Positions 17,842-23,071 of a stretch of 23,071 nt of DNA are shown piece by piece. A program made the position numbers and the translations under genes. This DNA comes from Pseudomonas graminis (GTDB lineage Bacteria > Pseudomonadota > Gammaproteobacteria > Pseudomonadales > Pseudomonadaceae): NCBI RefSeq assembly GCF_002093745.1, contig NZ_MTSB01000034.1, positions 1 to 23,071 on the forward strand, in the 5' to 3' direction. The stretch's first letter is position 1. Each line of letters begins with the position of its first letter. The notes beneath the pieces were generated by a model. It searched no databases. It was not told the DNA's origin and saw only the letters and a list, made by a program, of their open reading frames with translations.

Positions 17842-17868
17842 AAGGGCCTTCGGTTTCAGAAGGCCCTT
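17842..17868. terminator. Bidirectional intrinsic terminator after ureC
   Basis: AAGGGCCTTC (17842-17851) pairs perfectly with GAAGGCCCTT (17859-17868) around a 7-base loop. A T-rich run follows on the plus strand and a moderately T-rich run on the minus strand. It lies between two convergent genes (ureC and the thioredoxin-like gene) and probably serves both. Confidence 0.88.
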
Positions 17869-17886
17869 CAATGTTTTCCGCTCAGT

Positions 17887-18495
17887 TTATTCTTGGGGGC
17901 TAAGCAACTCATTGATTTTCGCCCTGAACCAGAACTTCAAATGAAAATCAGCGGTTTCCTCAAGCTTTTTACCGCCCTTGAGAAAGATAATGGTCGGCGC
18001 AGCAGTCACATTGTAGCTTTGGGCTGTAGCTGGGCACGTGTCCACGGGCACACGAAGCATGACGACCTTCCCTTCGAACTCGGGCGCAAGCTCATCGAGA
18101 ATGGCTCCCGTCCGTGCGCTGCTGTTCGCTTCACCATGCTCATTAACGCCCGGCTTGCTGAACTCCAGCAACACCAACGGGCTGACTTCAGCCCATTCGC
18201 GATTGAAATCGCCATCGTCTTTAACAGCGAGGACCGTTCCTGCTTTCTTCTTGTAATTCAGAAACGTCTCTTCAGACTCCAATATCCCCAACGCCTGCAA
18301 TGAGTCGTTGATGGCGTCCAGCGTCCCCACGTCTTGCTTGATTTTTTCGCCCTGCAAAATTCGATGCCGAGCACAGAAGAACGTGAGTTTCCCTTCCGCA
18401 AAATCGTCCCGCTCACTGACCTTTCCGTCGGCCAGTATTTTCTCGGCCAGCTTGATCTGCTCTTCGACAAATTTTGCGAATTCTGTCTTCAACAT
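17887..18495 (-). CDS. Thioredoxin-fold protein without CxxC, with N-terminal helical region
   Basis: I recognise the fold but not the gene. The 202-residue product has a charged, helix-forming N-terminal half (1-85) and a thioredoxin-like C-terminal half (about 106-200). In the latter, LVLLEFS leads into the active-site position, which holds VNEHGEANSSA (117-127) instead of a CxxC, and a cis-proline motif follows (APT, Pro167). The only cysteines are Cys41 and Cys154, neither where a redox pair would be. The upstream gene has the same replacement motif, so the two are paralogues. The start at 18495 follows GGAGGT at ideal spacing. It is the second gene of a two-gene operon, 13 bases after the first. 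Local base composition is AT-richer than the urease genes. Function is unknown; a binding or scaffold role is more likely than disulfide exchange. Confidence 0.7.
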   Translation of the reverse strand: MLKTEFAKFVEEQIKLAEKILADGKVSERDDFAEGKLTFFCARHRILQGEKIKQDVGTLDAINDSLQALGILESEETFLNYKKKAGTVLAVKDDGDFNREWAEVSPLVLLEFSKPGVNEHGEANSSARTGAILDELAPEFEGKVVMLRVPVDTCPATAQSYNVTAAPTIIFLKGGKKLEETADFHLKFWFRAKINELLSPQE

Positions 18496-18508
18496 GGTGA
18501 ACCTCCAA

Positions 18509-18892
18509 TTATGACGTGGATAGCAATTCGTCCAGGATCTGCGTCGTACGAACATCGGTCTGCAGGCCGACAAGGTCATCTCTCACCTTTTGACCTTTTT
18601 TGAAAAAGACCATCGTAGGGCCGTGATTGATGGCATGAGCGGCCGACGTGAGCGGATTGAGTGAGTCTTTCAGATCCGGATCCAGTTCGATTTCAACCCG
18701 AGCGAATACGACCCGGTTGATGTAGTCGTCTGCCAGCTTGTTGAAAACAGCGTCCATTTTTGCGCTGGCGTTTTCCAGGCCTCGCTTATTCACCTTCTCT
18801 TTTGTCGAGAATTCGACCACCACCAGCTTGTGGTCGCTGGCCTCGATGACCTCTTTCTGAAAGGTCGTATCAGTCACCGTCGTGACACTCAT
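18509..18892 (-). CDS. Cysteine-free thioredoxin-fold protein
   Basis: The 127-residue product is essentially one thioredoxin-like domain. KLVVVEFS (22-29) leads into the active-site position, then VNKRGLENASA (34-44) stands where WCGPC would be. GPT at 91-93 supplies the cis-proline, and the VFFKKGQ strand follows. It has no cysteine at all, so it cannot act as an oxidoreductase. It shares VNxxGxxNxSA with the protein encoded just downstream. The start at 18892 is chosen because ATTGGAGG lies 8 bases upstream; the second gene uses the same eight bases as its ribosome-binding site. It diverges from the histidine kinase gene across about 160 bases. No specific family name is recognised. Confidence 0.7.
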   Translation of the reverse strand: MSVTTVTDTTFQKEVIEASDHKLVVVEFSTKEKVNKRGLENASAKMDAVFNKLADDYINRVVFARVEIELDPDLKDSLNPLTSAAHAINHGPTMVFFKKGQKVRDDLVGLQTDVRTTQILDELLSTS

Positions 18893-18946
18893 GCCTTGGG
18901 CCTCCAATCGATTAATCTGCCGATTGAACATAGGCCCCTGCAAAAA

Positions 18947-18986
18947 GGGCGTCTACTGACAGAAATGACAGTAAACGCCCTATATT
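18947..18986 (+). promoter_or_regulatory. Palindrome overlapping a candidate kinase promoter
   Basis: GGGCGTCTACTGAC (18947-18960) is the inverse of 18967-18980 at 12 of 14 positions, with a 6-base loop. A possible sigma-70 promoter lies over it: CTGACA (18956-18961) and TATATT (18981-18986), though the 19-base spacing is long. The palindrome would then cover the promoter spacer, as an operator does. It is also flanked by AAAAA on the left, so on the minus strand it looks like a terminator or attenuator in the leader of the thioredoxin-like operon. The sequence cannot decide between the two. Confidence 0.45.
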
Positions 18987-19009
18987 TCGTGTCATGTAAA
19001 GGAGGTAAT

Positions 19010-19129
19010 ATGCGCCATCTTTTGTCACGTTCCTCCAGCAAGGTAGTCGGCCCATGCGCCTTTCCGAATTCATCGTTGTTCATGTGGATCGTATTGTCGA
19101 CGAATGGGAAGACTTCGCCAGAACCCTGA
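19010..19129 (+). CDS. Possible 39-codon leader ORF overlapping the kinase start
   Basis: AAAGGAGGT just upstream (18998-19006) is close to an ideal ribosome-binding site and sits 3-4 bases before this ATG, which is rather short. The frame reads MRHLLSRSSSKVVG... and ends at 19129, 75 bases inside the kinase gene in another frame. The kinase ATG at 19054 has only a weak AAGG of its own, and no in-frame start lies between. The leader could control kinase translation by coupling. The peptide resembles nothing I know. Confidence 0.3.
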   Translation: MRHLLSRSSSKVVGPCAFPNSSLFMWIVLSTNGKTSPEP

Positions 19130-20184
19130 AACCCGCCGCAGAAACGATGAGCAAAGTCGAGTTGCGGGATCACGCCAAGTCGATTTTGCTTGCTGCGGCG
19201 CGGGACATGAACACCGCGCAGAGCAAGAGCGAGGAAATCGCCAAGGCCCGTGGGGAGGAACTGAACAAGACGCCGAGCCTGGATGAAGCCGCCAGCAGTC
19301 ATGGCGAGCTGCGCCACGAGGTAGGTTTTGATCTGGTGCAGATGACGTCCGAATTCCGCCACCTGCGCGCCAGCGTCATTCGTCTGTGGGTCGAAAGTCT
19401 GAATGCGCCGCAACTGGCCGACTTCCAGGACGTGATCCGGTTCAACGAGGCCATCGACGAAGCGCTGGCAGAGTCCACCGCCGCCTATGCCGAGCGGGTC
19501 GGGCGTTCACGGGACATCTTTCTGGCCATTCTCGGCCATGACCTGCGCGCGCCGCTGCAGGCCGTCAGCATGTCCACTGAACTGCTGGCACGGAAAGTTT
19601 CGCTGGATGAGAAAACCAGTTCCTACATTTCGCGCATTCAGATGAGCACCCGCCACATGGGCACGATGGTCAGCGATTTGCTGGAATTCGTGCGCAGCCG
19701 GCTGGGTGCCGGGCTGCCCGTGGAGCGCAAATACATGGACCTGGCAGGCGCTTGCCGCGAGGCCATAGAAGAAGCCTGCGCCGGGCGACCCGATTCGGCG
19801 CCGGTGCTGAACATTGAAGGTAATACCTGTGGTCAATGGGACACCGGGCGCATCAGTCAGATGTTGCAGAACCTGATCGGCAACGCCTTGCAGCACGGCG
19901 CCGCCAGTCACGAGATCACTGTCTGTGTCACCGGCGCCGAAAACGCGGTGGTGCTGGTGGTTCACAACGAAGGCAAGCCGATTGCCGAGGACGCCATCGG
20001 CACGATCTTCGATCCACTGGTACGCAGTACGCAGGAAGACAGCGAGTCGCGCGGCACCTCGACCAGCTTGGGTCTGGGGCTGTTTATCGTCAAGGAAGTG
20101 GTCAACGCCCACAGCGGCAGCATCACCGTGACCTCGACCATCGGCGACGGCACCACGTTTACCGTGGTGCTGCCCCGAAACTGA
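19054..20184 (+). CDS. Soluble orphan histidine kinase with RsbRD-like N-terminus
   Basis: This 376-residue sensor kinase has no membrane segment or signal peptide. Residues 1-145 are helical and resemble the RsbRD N-terminal sensor domain, which in other proteins relays cytoplasmic signals. The dimerisation and phosphotransfer region follows, with ILGHDLRAPLQA placing the phospho-accepting His at 162. The ATPase domain has the N box LQNLIGNALQHG (Asn277), a D box replaced by HNEGKPI (304-310), and the G2 box GLGLGLF. The Asp of the usual DxG motif is thus Asn305, as in some active kinases. No response regulator is adjacent, so its partner is elsewhere. It diverges from the two thioredoxin-like genes, which suggests shared control. 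Confidence 0.87.
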   Translation: MRLSEFIVVHVDRIVDEWEDFARTLKPAAETMSKVELRDHAKSILLAAARDMNTAQSKSEEIAKARGEELNKTPSLDEAASSHGELRHEVGFDLVQMTSEFRHLRASVIRLWVESLNAPQLADFQDVIRFNEAIDEALAESTAAYAERVGRSRDIFLAILGHDLRAPLQAVSMSTELLARKVSLDEKTSSYISRIQMSTRHMGTMVSDLLEFVRSRLGAGLPVERKYMDLAGACREAIEEACAGRPDSAPVLNIEGNTCGQWDTGRISQMLQNLIGNALQHGAASHEITVCVTGAENAVVLVVHNEGKPIAEDAIGTIFDPLVRSTQEDSESRGTSTSLGLGLFIVKEVVNAHSGSITVTSTIGDGTTFTVVLPRN

Positions 20185-20235
20185 CCCGGGCCGCGGGGCA
20201 GCGCCTTACATCGACACCGCGCCCTCCCTTGCTAC

Positions 20236-21180
20236 TCAGCCTTTCCAGTGAGCCCGTGGGTCAAACGACGTGCTGTCGGCCAGTTTCTGCCAGAGCGCAC
20301 GGGTCGCCTCATCGGTGTGCTTGGGCACCACGATCTTGAGCTGGGCGTACAGGTCGCCGCGCTCGCCGCTCTTGGTCATCAGACCGTTACCCTTGATCCG
20401 CAAACGCTGACCGTTCTGACTGTCAGGACGAATGGTCAGGTTGAGCCGGCTGGTCAGAGTCGGCACCGCGACCTTGGTGCCCAGCACGGCTTCCCAGGGT
20501 GCCAGCGGTACGGTGATCACCAGATCGTGGCCTTCGACCTCGAACATGGGATGTGGCGCCAGGCGAATGATCAGGTACAAATCACCGGCAGCTCCACCGG
20601 CCACACCGGGGGCGCCCTGCCCCTTCAGGCGGATTCGCTCGCCATCGGTCACGCCCGCAGGAATCTTCACGTTCAGGGTCTTGGTGATGTCACTCATGCG
20701 CTGCCCGTTGGGACTGTGCTGAGGCACCTTGAAGCTGACCTGCTTGGATTCGCCTGACAGGGTCTCCTCAAGGAAAACGGCCAGTTCCATCTCGACGTCC
20801 TGCCCGGTGCGCCCCGTATTGCGGGTACGTCCGCCCTGCTGTGGCCGGCCACCAAAAATGGAGCTGAAGAACTCGGAAAAGTCTGCCGTCTCCTCAAACC
20901 CGCCTGCGCCCGCGCCGGCACGGCTTTGCCAGCCCGGCGGGGTCTGGAACGGGCGCCCCTGTCGACCGTACTTGCGCAGTTCGTCGTACTCGGCACGCTT
21001 GTCAGGGCTGCTGAGCACTTCGTAGGCTTCGGACGCTTCCTTGAACTTGTCTTCGGCGCCGGCCTCCTTGCTGACGTCGGGGTGATACTTGCGGGCCAGT
21101 TTGCGGTAGGCGGTCTTTATCGCCTTGTCGTCCGCAGTGGGTTCAACGTCAAGTATCTTGTAGTAGTCTTTGAAATCCAT
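20236..21180 (-). CDS. cbpA: DnaJ-like co-chaperone CbpA
   Basis: CbpA is a J-domain protein that stimulates DnaK and also binds curved DNA. The 314-residue product has the J domain at 1-70 with the essential HPD (33-35), a Gly-rich linker with [12 protein letters not shown], and two beta-rich substrate-binding domains. It lacks the zinc-finger of true DnaJ, as CbpA does. The start at 21180 ([10 protein letters not shown]) is the conserved one; an in-frame ATG five codons upstream is less likely. The modulator gene cbpM, which usually follows cbpA, is absent: the kinase gene ends 51 bases beyond the stop on the opposite strand. It is divergent from a short Hsp70 gene, a possible partner. A heat-shock-type promoter precedes it. 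Confidence 0.93.
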   Translation of the reverse strand: MDFKDYYKILDVEPTADDKAIKTAYRKLARKYHPDVSKEAGAEDKFKEASEAYEVLSSPDKRAEYDELRKYGRQGRPFQTPPGWQSRAGAGAGGFEETADFSEFFSSIFGGRPQQGGRTRNTGRTGQDVEMELAVFLEETLSGESKQVSFKVPQHSPNGQRMSDITKTLNVKIPAGVTDGERIRLKGQGAPGVAGGAAGDLYLIIRLAPHPMFEVEGHDLVITVPLAPWEAVLGTKVAVPTLTSRLNLTIRPDSQNGQRLRIKGNGLMTKSGERGDLYAQLKIVVPKHTDEATRALWQKLADSTSFDPRAHWKG

Positions 21181-21357
21181 GTAACGATCACCCATCCGAT
21201 TTATCCGGCAAAGCCAGATACGCTGGCGTCACGCGCCCAGCTCCCTCTATCAAGAGGTATCTGGATTACCTAACGTCGAAAAATGTACCGATAGCCAGCC
21301 GCGTTTGCAGGCGGGTCGACTTTTCGACAACCTGGTCTACCGAGAATACCTTCAAGA

Positions 21358-21383
21358 TTGGGGGTAACAGGCGTCAGTTCAAG
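21358..21383 (-). promoter_or_regulatory. Candidate sigma-32 (heat-shock) promoter of cbpA
   Basis: On the minus strand CTTGAA (21378-21383) is followed after 14 bases by CCCCAA (21358-21363), close to the sigma-32 pattern CTTGAA-N(13-17)-CCCCAT. It would give a leader of about 170 bases before cbpA. Heat-shock control suits a J-domain protein. The 311-base gap 21181-21491 otherwise holds no gene. Confidence 0.5.
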
Positions 21384-21385
21384 CC

Positions 21386-21414
21386 TTGGCGGCAAATACC
21401 GTCAGGCAAATATA
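21386..21414 (+). promoter_or_regulatory. Candidate sigma-70 promoter of the Hsp70 gene
   Basis: TTGGCG (21386-21391) and AATATA (21409-21414) are 17 bases apart and face the Hsp70 gene, which starts 77 bases further on. The match is moderate. It lies almost back to back with the cbpA promoter candidate. Confidence 0.35.
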
Positions 21415-21491
21415 AAAGACGTGTCGCGCTACGCAATTGGCGTGCGCTGACATAAACTGCGCGGCCGTTTTTTGACTGGAACGTAAAAGAC

Positions 21492-22757
21492 ATGAATGAC
21501 CAATCCCCGGCCCGTGCCTGCGGCATCGATTTCGGCACGTCCAACTCCACTGTCGGCTGGCAACGACCCGGCATGGAATCGTTGATCGCGCTGGAGGACG
21601 ACAAGATTACCCTGCCATCGGTGGTGTTCTTCAATATGGAAGAACGCCGACCGGTCTACGGACGCCTCGCGCTTCACGAATACCTGGAAGGCTATGAAGG
21701 CCGCCTGATGCGCTCGCTCAAGAGCCTGCTGGGTTCCAAGCTGATCAAGCACGACACCAGCGTGCTGGGCACCGCGATGCCATTCAAGGACCTGCTGGCG
21801 CTGTTTATCGGCGAGTTGAAAAAGCGCGCCGAGCACGTCGCCGGGCGCGAATTCGAGCAGGTCGTGCTGGGCCGCCCGGTACATTTTGTCGATGACGACG
21901 CGCAGGCTGATCAGGAAGCTGAAGACACTTTGGCCGAAGTGGCCCGCAAGATCGGATTCAAGGACGTGTCATTTCAGTTCGAGCCTATCGCCGCGGCATT
22001 CGATTACGAATCCACCGTCGAAAACGAAGAACTGGTGCTGATTGTCGACATCGGCGGCGGTACGTCGGACTTCTCGCTCGTGCGCCTGTCACCAGAGCGA
22101 CGCCAGCACGATGATCGTCAGCAAGACATTCTGGCCACCGGTGGCGTACACATCGGCGGGACCGACTTCGACAAACAACTGAGCCTGCAAGGCGTAATGC
22201 CCTTATTTGGCTACGGCAGCCGCATGAAAAGCGGCGCCTACATGCCCACCAGTCATCACATCAACCTGGCGACCTGGCACACCATCAACGCGGTGTACTC
22301 GCAGAAATCCCAACTGGCGCTCGGCAGCATGCGCTATGACATCGAGGACACTGGCGGTATCGATCGTCTGTTCAAGCTGATCGAACAGCGCGCCGGACAC
22401 TGGCTGGCGATGGAAGTGGAAGAAACCAAGATCCACCTGACCCATGCCGAACACCGCCATGTGCCAATGGACCGGGTCGAGCCGGGGCTGAGTGTGGAAC
22501 TGAGTCGGGCCATGTTCGAATCGGCGATTGACGCCCAGCTTGAGCGGGTTCGCAACAGCGTGACAAGTTTGTTGAACGACGCGGGCGTGGGTGTGGAGCA
22601 GGTCAACACCGTGTTCTTCACCGGCGGCTCAAGCGGTATTCCGGCACTGCGCAACAGCGTTTCCGCCATGCTGCCCAATGCGCGACACGTCGAGGGCAAT
22701 ATTTTCGGCAGCATCGGCAGCGGCCTGGCCATCGAGGCGAAGAAGCGCTACGGCTAG
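21492..22757 (+). CDS. yegD: Short Hsp70-family protein, YegD-like
   Basis: The 421-residue product consists of the actin-like Hsp70 ATPase only; the peptide-binding domain is missing, as in YegD proteins. Visible nucleotide motifs are GIDFGTSNS (11-19, phosphate 1), IVDIGGGTSDFS near 184 (phosphate 2) and FFTGGSSGIP near 375 (adenosine). A long insert around residues 200-290 separates the two phosphate-side lobes from the rest. YegD's function is not firmly known; it is an atypical chaperone-like ATPase. The ATG follows GGAACG. It faces away from cbpA across a shared 311-base region. The array of palindromic repeats begins about 10 bases after its stop. Confidence 0.9.
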   Translation: MNDQSPARACGIDFGTSNSTVGWQRPGMESLIALEDDKITLPSVVFFNMEERRPVYGRLALHEYLEGYEGRLMRSLKSLLGSKLIKHDTSVLGTAMPFKDLLALFIGELKKRAEHVAGREFEQVVLGRPVHFVDDDAQADQEAEDTLAEVARKIGFKDVSFQFEPIAAAFDYESTVENEELVLIVDIGGGTSDFSLVRLSPERRQHDDRQQDILATGGVHIGGTDFDKQLSLQGVMPLFGYGSRMKSGAYMPTSHHINLATWHTINAVYSQKSQLALGSMRYDIEDTGGIDRLFKLIEQRAGHWLAMEVEETKIHLTHAEHRHVPMDRVEPGLSVELSRAMFESAIDAQLERVRNSVTSLLNDAGVGVEQVNTVFFTGGSSGIPALRNSVSAMLPNARHVEGNIFGSIGSGLAIEAKKRYG

Positions 22758-22767
22758 ACTCAAACGC

Positions 22768-22791
22768 GGACGCGGAGCGTCGGCACGATAG
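22768..22791. repeat. Fragment of the palindromic repeat
   Basis: GGACGCGGAGCGTC followed by GGCACGATAG matches the right end of the adjacent copies with the middle deleted. It begins 10 bases after the Hsp70 stop. Confidence 0.7.
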
Positions 22792-22800
22792 TCGAGATTA

Positions 22801-22932
22801 TCGTTCCTCACGCTCCAGCGTGGGAATGCCTTGCATGACGCTCTGCGTCACAGATCTGCGACGCGCCGCATACTCAAGATCGGACGCAGAGCGTCCAGAA
22901 CGGCATGCCCACGCGGAGCATGGGCACGATAG
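22801..22932. repeat. Palindromic repeat, array copy A
   Basis: This is a complete copy: the left arm begins TCGTTCCTCACGCTCCAGCG and the right arm ends GGGCACGATAG as an imperfect inverse. It is repeated 151 bases on with a single mismatch (22837 versus 22988) over the 120 bases available. Confidence 0.9.
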
Positions 22933-22951
22933 GTATTCTTCCGATCAACTC

Positions 22952-23071
22952 TCGTTCCTCACGCTCCAGCGTGGGAATGCCTTGCGTGACGCTCTGCGTC
23001 ACAGATCTGCGACGCGCCGCATACTCAAGATCGGACGCAGAGCGTCCAGAACGGCATGCCCACGCGGAGCA
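22952..23071. repeat. Palindromic repeat, array copy B (cut by window end)
   Basis: This is nearly identical to 22801-22920 and shares the same orientation; the window ends about 12 bases before the expected end. A 19-base unique spacer separates it from copy A. The 22758-23071 stretch holds no gene. Confidence 0.9.

Noticed and set aside
22768..23071. CRISPR-like array
   Set aside because: Units are over 120 bases, internally palindromic, with one unique spacer of 19 bases and no cas genes. It fits a dispersed intergenic repeat.

Overview
The window looks like a chromosomal segment of a fluorescent Pseudomonas, most probably of the P. syringae group. This rests on the G+C-rich coding style, the urt-ureDABC gene order with an acetyltransferase gene between ureA and ureB (as in P. 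aeruginosa), a large DUF6543-type toxin gene, and two families of palindromic intergenic repeats typical of these genomes. The species is inferred from gene content and repeat style, not from a marker gene.

Left part (1-3500). Direct repeats carrying Pseudomonas REP palindromes (1-283) lie next to a REP-associated tyrosine transposase on the minus strand (293-751). A three-gene copper-handling cluster follows on the plus strand: a secreted PCu(A)C copper chaperone, a Met/His-rich DUF2946 protein and a PepSY-TM membrane protein. A 10-bp G+C hairpin lies between the last two. Next is a 1140-residue toxin-like protein (3518-6940), a lone gene with its own terminator. Its C-terminal part resembles an ADP-ribosyltransferase but seems to lack the catalytic glutamates.

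Central part (6990-17870). This is a complete urea uptake and hydrolysis locus, all on the plus strand: urtABCDE (ABC transporter), ureD, ureA, two GNAT acetyltransferases, ureB and ureC, closed by a strong terminator. In front of urtA is a near-consensus sigma-54 promoter with two NtrC-like sites, so the locus is probably induced by nitrogen limitation. Urea is captured by UrtA, imported by UrtBCDE and hydrolysed by UreABC, whose nickel centre is assembled with UreD. The other urease chaperones (ureE, ureF, ureG) are not in the window. Palindromic repeats sit in four junctions: urtA/urtB, urtD/urtE (a remnant), ureD/ureA and ureB/ureC.

Right part (17880-23071). Two minus-strand genes encode thioredoxin-fold proteins without a CxxC. 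Both carry the same replacement motif, VNxxGxxNxSA, at the active-site position. They diverge from a soluble, orphan histidine kinase with an RsbRD-like N-terminus. The shared upstream region holds a 14-bp-arm palindrome overlapping a possible promoter, and a leader ORF with an ideal ribosome-binding site. After the kinase come a DnaJ-like CbpA gene (minus, with a candidate heat-shock promoter) and a divergent short Hsp70 of the YegD type. The window ends in a serial array of the palindromic repeat.

The least explained features are the CxxC-less thioredoxin pair with its neighbouring kinase, and the toxin with the ART-like tail. Most of the rest is a well-understood urea locus decorated with mobile palindromes.
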